A model generated the notes under the pieces. The model had not been told where the DNA came from. It saw only the letters and a program-made list of their open reading frames with translations, and did no database searches. From CAVSJJ01 sp963728395 (GTDB taxonomy: Bacteria; Actinomycetota; Actinomycetes; Actinomycetales; Dermatophilaceae), in assembly GCA_963728395.1 (NCBI GenBank), contig CAVSJJ010000006.1, positions 246,462 to 310,461 of the forward strand: a stretch of DNA of 64,000 nucleotides, read 5' to 3'. Below are positions 57,632-64,000 of the stretch, piece after piece. A program made the position numbers and the translations under genes. Position 1 is the stretch's first letter. The number at the start of each line of letters is the position of its first letter.

Positions 57632-57699
57632 ACACCCCCGCTTGTGTCCGGGTTTCTGGTCGTCGTGACGACCAGAAACCCGGACACAAGCGGGGGTGT
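57632..57699. terminator. Perfect palindrome with 33-bp arms between convergent genes
   Basis: Bases 57632-57664 and 57667-57699 are exact reverse complements separated by 2 nt, starting 1 bp after the stop at 57630 and ending 44 bp before the ferredoxin reductase stop. The stem would be far longer than a normal terminator and can work on both strands or form a cruciform. Confidence 0.7.
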
Positions 57700-57743
57700 G
57701 GGTGTGGTGCTGGGCGCCGGTGGTTGGGGGCCGAGGAGTGGGG

Positions 57744-58970
57744 TCAGTCGGTCGCGGCGAGGTCCTCGAGCGGTATGCCGGGGTCGGCCAGCCGCTTCAC
57801 CGGCACCTGGGCACGCGAACGGATCAGGGCCTTGACCGGGCCGGTCGTGTCCCAGACGTTGACGGCGAGCCCGGCGAGCACCCGGCCGCTCTCGGTCCAC
57901 AAGGCGACGAACTCCCGCCCATCGAGGTCCCCGCGGATGACGACGTCGGCGGCGGACTCGGCCCGCACGTGCCCGACGTACTCGAGGCCGAGGTCGTACT
58001 GGTCGGAGAAGAAGAAGGGCAGGACGTCGTTGTCGACCGGGTCGCCCACCATCGACCGCGCGGCGATCGGACCCGTGTCGTTGGCCGTCGCCCAGTGCTC
58101 GACCCGGACCGGGTATCCCAGCGTCGGGTTGTCCCAGCGGGCGACGTCGCCGGCGGCCCAGATGTGCGGGTCGGCGGTCCGCATCGCCGGGTCGACCAGG
58201 ATGCCGTCGTCGATCTCGAGGTCCGTGCCGTCGGCGACCTCCGTGTTCGCTACGACCCCGATCCCCACGACGACGACCTGGGCGGGGATGCCCTCACCCG
58301 CCGAGGTGACGACCTCGGCCACGGCCCCCTCGCCGACGAGCCGCTCGACGCTCTCGCCGAACCGGAAGGTGACGCCGTGCTCCTCGTGGAGCCGGGTGAA
58401 CACCCCGCCGAGGCCCGGGCCGAGCAGCCGGTGCAGTGGGCTGGGGTCGGGTTCGACGACGGTGACCGGACAGCCGTGCTCCCGCGCGGCCGCGGCGACC
58501 TCGAGGCCGATCCATCCCGCACCGACGACGACGACCTCGGGCTGGGCCCGCAGCCGCTCGAGGAGGGCGCGGGAGTCGGCCATCGTCCGAAGGGTGTGGA
58601 CGCCGGCGAGGTCCGCGCCCGGGACCTCGAGCTGCCGGGGCCGGGCGCCGGTCGCGATGAGCAGCCGGCCGTACGAGACCTCGCCACCGTCGGCGAGGCT
58701 GAGCCGGCGGGCGGCCTGGTCGATCCCGGTGACGACGGCGCCCCGGCGCAGGGTGACCCGGTTCGCGGCATACCAGTCCTCGTCGTGCAGGACCGCACTC
58801 TCGGCCTCGTCCGAGCCGAGGAGGACCGACTTCGACAGCGGCGGCCGCTCGTACGGCAGCTCGTCCTCCCCGGCGAGGATGGTCACCGAGCCCGACGAGT
58901 GCTCACGGATGGTCTCGGCGGCCCGGGCACCGGCGAGCCCGCCGCCGACGATGACGAAGTTCTCCGGCAT
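57744..58970 (-). CDS. Ferredoxin reductase-type FAD-dependent oxidoreductase (BphA4-like)
   Basis: 408 aa. FAD-binding FVIVGGGLAGARAAETIREH (5-24), ERPPLSKSVLLG (about 42-53), NAD-binding VVVVGAGWIGLEVAAAAREH (about 147-166), FAD motif IWAAGDVARWDNPTLG (about 275-290), then a Reductase_C domain (VPFFFSDQYDLGLEYVGH-type text). It passes electrons from NAD(P)H to a ferredoxin or rubredoxin. No ferredoxin gene is next to it; the partial one at the window start is far away. Start ATG 58970. Confidence 0.9.
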   Translation of the reverse strand: MPENFVIVGGGLAGARAAETIREHSSGSVTILAGEDELPYERPPLSKSVLLGSDEAESAVLHDEDWYAANRVTLRRGAVVTGIDQAARRLSLADGGEVSYGRLLIATGARPRQLEVPGADLAGVHTLRTMADSRALLERLRAQPEVVVVGAGWIGLEVAAAAREHGCPVTVVEPDPSPLHRLLGPGLGGVFTRLHEEHGVTFRFGESVERLVGEGAVAEVVTSAGEGIPAQVVVVGIGVVANTEVADGTDLEIDDGILVDPAMRTADPHIWAAGDVARWDNPTLGYPVRVEHWATANDTGPIAARSMVGDPVDNDVLPFFFSDQYDLGLEYVGHVRAESAADVVIRGDLDGREFVALWTESGRVLAGLAVNVWDTTGPVKALIRSRAQVPVKRLADPGIPLEDLAATD

Positions 58971-59090
58971 GGACGGCCCATGCCCCCCGGCGGCGCACCG
59001 AAACGCCCGCGCGCGGGCGAGGCGGGTATGCCGCGTCCGCGAGAGGGACGCTCTCGGCATCCCGGCGACCGGCTCGGCCACAATGGTGCG

Positions 59091-59882
59091 GTGACCGACA
59101 CCCGGCCGATCGAGACCTGGCTCACCGACATGGACGGTGTCCTCGTCCACGAGGAGGAGGCGATACCGGGCGCGGCGGACTTCGTCGAGGCGCTCAAGGC
59201 GTCGGGACGGCGCTTCCTCGTCCTGACGAACAACTCGATCTTCACCCGCCGCGACCTGCGCGCCCGGCTCCTGACGAGCGGGATCGACGTCCCCGAGGAC
59301 GCGATCTGGACCTCGGCCCTCGCGGCGGCCAAGTTCCTCGCCGAACAGCGGCCCGGCGGGTCGGCCTTCGTCCTCGGCGAGGCGGGGCTGACGACGGCCC
59401 TGCACGGGGTCGGCTATGTGCTCACCTCCCGCAGCCCGGACTACGTCGTGCTCGGCGAGACCCGGACCTACTCCTTCGAGGCCATCACCCAGGCCATCCG
59501 GCTCATCGAGAAGGGCGCCCGGTTCATCGCGACGAACCCGGACGCCAGCGGCCCGAGCCCGCAGGGGACCCTGCCCGCCACCGGCTCGGTCGCCGCGCTC
59601 ATCTCCACCGCAACCGGCCGCTCGCCGTACTACGTGGGCAAGCCCAACCCGCTCATGATGCGCAGCGCCCTCAACCACGTCGAGGGGCACTCCGAGACGA
59701 CGGCGATGGTGGGCGACCGGATGGACACCGACATCGTCTCCGGGCTCGAGGCCGGGCTGGAGACCTTCCTCGTCCTCACCGGTTCGACGAGCCTCGAGCA
59801 GGTCGAGCAGTACCCCTTCAAACCGGGTCGGGTGCTCGACTCCGTGGCCGACCTCGTGTCATTGGTCACCCCCCTGGAGTGA
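59091..59882 (+). CDS. HAD-superfamily hydrolase (NagD/phosphoglycolate-type)
   Basis: 263 aa. Motif I WLTDMDGVLVHEEEAIPGA (nucleophile Asp about residue 12), motif II FLVLTNNS, and YYVGKPNPLMMRSAL (Lys) with MVGDRMDTDIVSGLEAGLET for motif III. The C2-type cap between motifs I and III matches NagD-like phosphatases that act on UMP, glycolate-phosphate or similar. GTG 59091 follows CACAAT by 6 nt, giving a leaderless start. It stands alone. Confidence 0.9.
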   Translation: MTDTRPIETWLTDMDGVLVHEEEAIPGAADFVEALKASGRRFLVLTNNSIFTRRDLRARLLTSGIDVPEDAIWTSALAAAKFLAEQRPGGSAFVLGEAGLTTALHGVGYVLTSRSPDYVVLGETRTYSFEAITQAIRLIEKGARFIATNPDASGPSPQGTLPATGSVAALISTATGRSPYYVGKPNPLMMRSALNHVEGHSETTAMVGDRMDTDIVSGLEAGLETFLVLTGSTSLEQVEQYPFKPGRVLDSVADLVSLVTPLE

Positions 59883-59967
59883 GGGAAGCACAAACGCTTA
59901 CACCGGGGGGTATTTCGCGGCTCGCCGCGATTTCTTACCGGGCCCGCGAGGGTGACAGGCTGGTGCC

Positions 59968-61464
59968 ATGCAACGCACGGTTGGGATCACGGAGCTGGCT
60001 CTGCGCGACGCGCACCAGAGCCTCATGGCGACCCGGATGGCGCTGGAGGACATGGTCGAGGCCTGTGCCGACATCGACGCCGCCGGCTACTGGAGCGTCG
60101 AGTGCTGGGGTGGCGCGACCTTCGACTCGTGCATCCGTTTCCTCAACGAGGACCCCTGGGAGCGGCTGCGGACCTTCCGGCAGCTCATGCCGAACAGCCG
60201 ACTGCAGATGCTGCTGCGCGGGCAGAACCTCCTCGGCTACCGGCACTACGGCGACGACGTCGTCGACCGGTTCGTCGAGAAGGCCGCCGAGAACGGCATG
60301 GACGTCTTCCGGGTCTTCGACGCGCTCAACGACGTTCGTAACGTCGAGCGGTCCATCGCCGCCGTGAAGCGGTCCGGGGCCCACGCCCAGGGCACGATCT
60401 GCTACACGACCTCGCCGCTGCACACCGTCGAGGGCTTCGTCACGATGGCCAAGCAGCTCGCCGACCTCGGCTGCGACAGCCTCGCCCTGAAGGACATGGC
60501 CGCCCTGCTCAAGCCGCAGCCCGCCTACGACATCGTCAAGGCGATCAAGGCCGAGCTGCCCGACATGCAGGTCAACGTCCACTGCCACGCCACGACCGGC
60601 GTCACGCAGGTCTCGCTCATGAAGGCCATCGAGGCCGGCGCAGACGTCGTCGACACCGCGATCTCGTCGATGAGTCTCGGTCCGGGTCACAACCCCACCG
60701 AGTCGGTGGTCGAGATGCTCGAGGGCACCGGGTTCGTCGCCGAGCTCGACCACGTCCGACTGCACGCCATCAAGGACCACTTCGCCGCCATCCGGCCGCG
60801 GTACGCGCAGTTCATGTCCGCCTTCACCGTCGAGACCGACATCTTCGAGAGCCAGATCCCCGGCGGGATGATCTCGAACATGGAGTCGCAGCTGAAGCAG
60901 CAGGGCGCGGGCGACCGGCTCGAGGAGGTCCTCCACGAGGTCCCGCGGGTCCGCAAGGCCGCCGGCTACCCGCCGCTGGTCACCCCGTCGAGCCAGATCG
61001 TCGGGACCCAGGCCGTCTTCAACGTCCTCATGGGCCCCTACCAGGTGCTGACGGCCGAGTTCGCCGACCTCATGCTCGGCTACTACGGGCACACCAAGGG
61101 CGAGCGCGACCCGGAGGTCGTCGCCAAGGCCCGGCAGCAGAGCGGCAAGGAGCCGATCACGGCCCGCCCGGCGGACGTCATCGACAACGAGTGGGCCGCC
61201 CTGGCCGCCCAGGCCGCCGAGCTCGAAGGCTTCGACGGGACCGACGAGGACGTCCTCACCTACGCGATGTTCCCCAAGGTGGCCCCGGGCTTCTTCGCGA
61301 CCCGCCCCGAGGGCCCGAAGAACGTCGGCAAGGACCCCGCCGAGCTCGAGGCCGAGCGCGCCGCCGCCGCCGGTGATCCCGGGACCGGGCCGGTCCGGAT
61401 GCCGATCAAGTACGAGATCACCATCGACGGCCGGCAGCACAAGGTCGCCGTCAAGCCGGCCTGA
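59968..61464 (+). CDS. Methylmalonyl-CoA carboxyltransferase 5S subunit
   Basis: 498 aa. ITELALRDAHQSLMATRMAL (7-26), CWGGATFDSCIRFLNEDPWE (about 47-66), ICYTTSPLHT, LALKDMAALLKP (Lys that is carbamylated) and VNVHCHATTGV with the two metal His. This is the TIM-barrel carboxyltransferase of pyruvate carboxylase/transcarboxylase. It moves CO2 between biotin and pyruvate, forming oxaloacetate, in the methylmalonyl-CoA/propionate pathway. CAGGCT ends 6 nt before ATG 59968 (leaderless). First gene of the operon 5S-12S-small-1.3S. Confidence 0.93.
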   Translation: MQRTVGITELALRDAHQSLMATRMALEDMVEACADIDAAGYWSVECWGGATFDSCIRFLNEDPWERLRTFRQLMPNSRLQMLLRGQNLLGYRHYGDDVVDRFVEKAAENGMDVFRVFDALNDVRNVERSIAAVKRSGAHAQGTICYTTSPLHTVEGFVTMAKQLADLGCDSLALKDMAALLKPQPAYDIVKAIKAELPDMQVNVHCHATTGVTQVSLMKAIEAGADVVDTAISSMSLGPGHNPTESVVEMLEGTGFVAELDHVRLHAIKDHFAAIRPRYAQFMSAFTVETDIFESQIPGGMISNMESQLKQQGAGDRLEEVLHEVPRVRKAAGYPPLVTPSSQIVGTQAVFNVLMGPYQVLTAEFADLMLGYYGHTKGERDPEVVAKARQQSGKEPITARPADVIDNEWAALAAQAAELEGFDGTDEDVLTYAMFPKVAPGFFATRPEGPKNVGKDPAELEAERAAAAGDPGTGPVRMPIKYEITIDGRQHKVAVKPA

Positions 61465-61539
61465 GCATCGGCGCAGCAGAGCGGACCGCCACCCATCCCT
61501 CCGCCGCCTCCGGCGACGGACAGGTCAAGGACAGAGGGC

Positions 61540-63126
61540 ATGAAGGACACCAAGGACAAGAAGAAGAAGGCGAAGAAGCCCCCCACCATGACCGAGCGGA
61601 TCGCCGAGCTGCGTGAGCGCCGCGCCACGGTCCAGGCCGGTGGGGGCGAGAAGCGGATCGAGAAGCAGCACGACCAGGGCAAGCGCACCGCGCGCGAGCG
61701 GATCGACGACCTGCTCGACGAGGGCAGCTTCGAGGAGGTCGGGCTCTTCGCCGAGCACCGCACGACCCTGTTCGGCATGGACAAGGCCGAGATGCCGGCC
61801 GACGGCGTCGTCACCGGCACCGGCACGATCTTCGGCCGCCTCGTCCACCTCGCGAGCCAGGACTTCACCGTTGCCGGCGGGTCGGCCGGCGAGATGCACT
61901 CGGCCAAGGTCGCCGAGGCGATGCACGGGGCGCTGGAGAACGGCACGCCGTTCGTCTTCATCAACGACTCCGGCGGCGCCCGGGTGCAGGAGGGCATCGA
62001 CAGCCTGTCCGGCTACGGCAAGGTCTTCTTCCAGAACGTCGCGCTCTCCGGCCTGGTGCCGCAGGTCTCGGTCATCGCCGGCCCGTGCGCCGGTGGCGCG
62101 GCATACTCGCCGGCGCTCACCGACTTCATCATCCAGACCCGCGCCTCGCGGATGTTCATCACCGGCCCGGACGTCATCAAGCAGGTCACCGGCGAGGACG
62201 TCACCCCGGAAGAGCTCGGCGGCCCCGGCACCCACATGGCGCTCTCCGGCGTGACCCACTTCGTCGCCGAGGACGACGAGCACGCGATGTTCCTCTGCAA
62301 GAAGCTGCTCAGCTATCTGCCGAGCAACAACACCGAGGACCCGCCCTACGTCGAGGGGTTCGAGGAGGTCGGCCGCAACGAGGAGCTCTGCGAGATCATC
62401 CCCGACGACCCGAAGAAGGCCTACGACATCCGCCGGGTCATCGCCGGGATCGTCGACGCGGGTGACTTCCTCGAGGTCCAGGCCGGCCGCGCGGACAACC
62501 TCGTCATCGCCTTCGCCCGGGTCGCCGGGAACACCGTCGGCATCATCGCCAACCAGCCTGCCGTCCTCTCCGGTGTTCTCGACATCGACGCCTCGAACAA
62601 GGGCGCCCGCTTCGTCCGGTTCTGCAACGCCTTCAACATCCCGCTCGTCACCCTCGTCGACGTCCCCGGCTTCCTCCCAGGCGTGGCGCAGGAGTACGGC
62701 GGCATCATCCGGCACGGGGCGAAGATGCTCTTCGCCTACTCGGCGGCGACCGTCCCGAAGATCACCGTCGTGCTGCGCAAGGCCTACGGTGGCGCCTACC
62801 TCGCCATGTGTGGCAAGGACCTCGGCGCGGACCGCGTCTACGCCTGGCCGACCGCCGAGATCGCCGTCATGGGCGCCGAGGGCGCGGCGGGCGTCGTGTT
62901 CCGGCGGGAGATCGCCGAGGCGGAGGACCCGGCCGCCAAGCGCGAGGAGCTCGTCCGGCTGTACCGCGAGGCGTTCTCGACGCCGTACGTCGCCGCCTCG
63001 CGTGGCCTCGTCGACGACATCATCGAGCCGGCCGAGACCCGTGCGGTCATCGCCCGGGCCCTGGAGACCCTCCGCGGGAAGCGAGATATGCGTCCGCCCA
63101 AGAAGCACGGGCTGATCCCGCTGTGA
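61540..63126 (+). CDS. Methylmalonyl-CoA carboxyltransferase 12S subunit (acyl-CoA carboxylase beta type)
   Basis: 528 aa. A Lys-rich start (KDTKDKKKKAKK), then KRTARERIDDLLDEGSFEEV; crotonase-fold halves with FINDSGGARVQEGIDSLSGY (acyl-CoA oxyanion site, about 144-163), GPCAGGAAYSPALTDF, VDVPGFLPGVAQEYGGII, and GAYLAMCGKDLGADRVYAWP. It exchanges carboxyl groups between (R/S)-methylmalonyl-CoA or propionyl-CoA and biotin. ATG 61540 follows GACAGAGGGC weakly. It overlaps the next gene by GTGA. It could also serve as a propionyl-CoA carboxylase beta chain. Confidence 0.93.
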   Translation: MKDTKDKKKKAKKPPTMTERIAELRERRATVQAGGGEKRIEKQHDQGKRTARERIDDLLDEGSFEEVGLFAEHRTTLFGMDKAEMPADGVVTGTGTIFGRLVHLASQDFTVAGGSAGEMHSAKVAEAMHGALENGTPFVFINDSGGARVQEGIDSLSGYGKVFFQNVALSGLVPQVSVIAGPCAGGAAYSPALTDFIIQTRASRMFITGPDVIKQVTGEDVTPEELGGPGTHMALSGVTHFVAEDDEHAMFLCKKLLSYLPSNNTEDPPYVEGFEEVGRNEELCEIIPDDPKKAYDIRRVIAGIVDAGDFLEVQAGRADNLVIAFARVAGNTVGIIANQPAVLSGVLDIDASNKGARFVRFCNAFNIPLVTLVDVPGFLPGVAQEYGGIIRHGAKMLFAYSAATVPKITVVLRKAYGGAYLAMCGKDLGADRVYAWPTAEIAVMGAEGAAGVVFRREIAEAEDPAAKREELVRLYREAFSTPYVAASRGLVDDIIEPAETRAVIARALETLRGKRDMRPPKKHGLIPL

Positions 63127-63425
63127 CCGCCGAACCCACCCCGGTGCCCACCGGCGCGAGTGCCGCGGATCTGGCCGACCAGGTCGGCCGGTTGACCGAC
63201 GCCGTCACGGTCCTCACCGAGCGTCTCGCCGCGCTCGAGGCTCGGCTGGAGACCCTCCACCCGAGCTCCGAGGTACCCGACGAGGTCCTGCTCGCGATCG
63301 CCGCCGCCTGCGCGGCGTTCCTCGGCAAGCGGGCCACGGTCAAGCAGGTCCACCTGCGCCGCCACACGACCTGGGCCAAGCAGGGCCGGGCCGAGGTCCA
63401 GTACTCCCACGCCATCCGCGGCTGA
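63123..63425 (+). CDS. Small accessory subunit between 12S and 1.3S
   Basis: 100 aa from GTG 63123. A helical N-terminus (LADQVGRLTDAVTVLTERLA), then EVPDEVLLAIAAACAAFLGK and KQVHLRRHTTWAKQGRAEVQ ending near HAIRG. The AIAAACAAFLGKRATVKQVHL block resembles the delta/epsilon-type small subunits of biotin decarboxylases and transcarboxylases. The coiled-coil-like first half may link the subunits. It is tightly placed: GTGA overlap upstream and 16 bp to the biotin carrier. Function not established here. Confidence 0.8.
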   Translation: MTAEPTPVPTGASAADLADQVGRLTDAVTVLTERLAALEARLETLHPSSEVPDEVLLAIAAACAAFLGKRATVKQVHLRRHTTWAKQGRAEVQYSHAIRG

Positions 63426-63441
63426 CGAAGGACGGAAGACG

Positions 63442-63816
63442 ATGAAGCTCAAGGTGTCGGTCAACGGGGTCGACTACGACGTCGAGGTCGAGGTCGCCGA
63501 GGAGTCGCCGCCGGTGCTCCTCGGTCCGGCGACGACCGCCAGCCACTCCGCGTATGCCGTGACCCCCACCGTGGCCAAGGCGCCCGGCGCCACCACCAAC
63601 GCCCTGGTCGCTCCCATCGCTGGCACCGTCGTCACGGTCGTCACCGAGGAGGGTGCGACCGTCAAGGCGGGCGACACGATGCTCGTCCTCGAGGCGATGA
63701 AGATGGAGACCGAGGTGACCGCACCTCGGGGCGGCACCGTCGCCCGGATCACCGTCGCGGTCGGCGACGCGGTCCAGGGTGGAGACGTCCTGCTTGAGTG
63801 GGCCGACGAGGGCTGA
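63442..63816 (+). CDS. Biotin carboxyl carrier protein (transcarboxylase 1.3S)
   Basis: 124 aa. MKLKVSVNGVDYDVEVEV at the start, a Ala/Thr/Pro linker, then the biotinyl domain (about 53-122) with LVLEAMKMETEV, biotinylated Lys87. The size and the MKLKV opening match propionibacterial 1.3S. The arm carries CO2 between 12S and 5S active sites. GGAAGACG is about 6 nt before ATG 63442. Last gene of the operon. Confidence 0.95.
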   Translation: MKLKVSVNGVDYDVEVEVAEESPPVLLGPATTASHSAYAVTPTVAKAPGATTNALVAPIAGTVVTVVTEEGATVKAGDTMLVLEAMKMETEVTAPRGGTVARITVAVGDAVQGGDVLLEWADEG

Positions 63817-63842
63817 ACCGCCCGGTCCCCGGGCCCGACCGC

Positions 63843-64000
63843 CTCACTCGACGGTGACCGACTTGGCGAGGTTGCGGGGCCGGTCGATGTCGTGACCGAG
63901 GGTGAGTGCCGTGTGGTAGGCGAGCAGCTGCAACGGGATGGTCAGCAGGATCGGGTCCAGCTCGGGCTCGTTCTTCGGCACGACGAGAGGGACGACGTCC
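63843..64000 (-). CDS. glmS: Glutamine-fructose-6-phosphate aminotransferase, C-terminal fragment
   Basis: Minus-strand frame open from the window edge to TGA at 63843-63845. The end reads IPLQLLAYHTALTLGHDIDR then PRNLAKSVTVE, the invariant GlmS C-terminus containing the DxDxPRNLAKSVTVE motif at the isomerase active site. About 52 residues are visible; the rest lies beyond 64000. GlmS makes glucosamine-6-phosphate for cell-wall synthesis. It converges on the biotin carrier gene with a 26-bp gap. Confidence 0.95.

Noticed and set aside
59899..59914. Possible ninth CstR-type operator upstream of the 5S gene
   Set aside because: Only the right half (GGGGGGTAT) matches; the left half reads TTACACC. 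The gene has no sulfur connection.

Overview
The window is high-GC (about 70% by eye), gene-dense DNA from an actinobacterium. GTG starts are common, many genes begin 5-7 nt after a -10-like hexamer with no Shine-Dalgarno sequence, and adjacent genes often share ATGA or GTGA overlaps. The gene content suggests Micrococcales, possibly an Intrasporangiaceae/Dermatophilaceae-like organism: FVPVxPxRxLDTR-type surface repeats, a propionibacterial-type transcarboxylase, a group 3b-like [NiFe] hydrogenase, and an MhuD-like haem monooxygenase. This placement is an inference from gene content; no rRNA or other phylogenetic marker was seen. No tRNA, prophage, insertion sequence or CRISPR array was recognised.

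Layout. 1-5608: end of a ferredoxin gene, a small membrane protein, an ECF sigma factor fused to an anti-sigma-type zinc domain, a 1003-aa secreted repeat protein, and a Ca2+/cation antiporter. 5725-12825: one tightly overlapping operon for a cytosolic bidirectional [NiFe] hydrogenase (beta, cNMP-binding protein, gamma, delta, alpha), its protease, HypC, a DMT-type transporter and a conserved unknown. 13031-17158: zinc-ribbon peptide, LysR regulator with a divergent 55-aa gene, DnaQ-like exonuclease and CBS/DUF294 protein.

17228-29759 plus 36843-37115 is the most striking part. It is a sulfide/persulfide/sulfite-handling regulon in which eight good copies (and one degenerate copy) of a palindrome of the form ATACCCC-NN-GGGGTAT lie upstream of or between the genes. 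Members are an exported rhodanese lipoprotein, a CstB-like persulfide dioxygenase-rhodanese fusion, a TDT/SLAC1-type (sulfite?) exporter with a PIG-L hydrolase, a frameshifted peroxiredoxin, sulfide:quinone reductase with a 52-aa companion, CoA-disulfide reductase-rhodanese, a CstR-like regulator lacking the copper-ligand histidine, a rhodanese, two methyltransferases, thioredoxin, a TauE/SafE exporter, and two paralogous small cysteine-rich proteins that I cannot assign. A 64-bp-period repeat array with opposing halves interrupts this region at 26449-26878.

30051-45797: a DUF2202 exported protein with a two-component system whose sensor has a Met-rich loop, a class III aminotransferase, a decayed alpha/beta hydrolase, an apparently permuted alkaline-phosphatase-superfamily protein, cytochrome oxidase subunit I, a secreted duplicated-domain protein, a second two-component system, a pirin, a protoporphyrinogen/coproporphyrinogen oxidase next to a haem monooxygenase, and an alpha/beta hydrolase. 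45857-57630: an oligopeptidase B-like peptidase facing a complete five-gene peptide ABC importer, then a P1-family aminopeptidase, an HDAC-like deacetylase and a disulfide oxidoreductase. 57632-64000: a perfect 33-bp-arm palindrome, a ferredoxin reductase, a HAD phosphatase, the 5S/12S/small/1.3S methylmalonyl-CoA carboxyltransferase operon, and the 3' end of glmS on the opposite strand.
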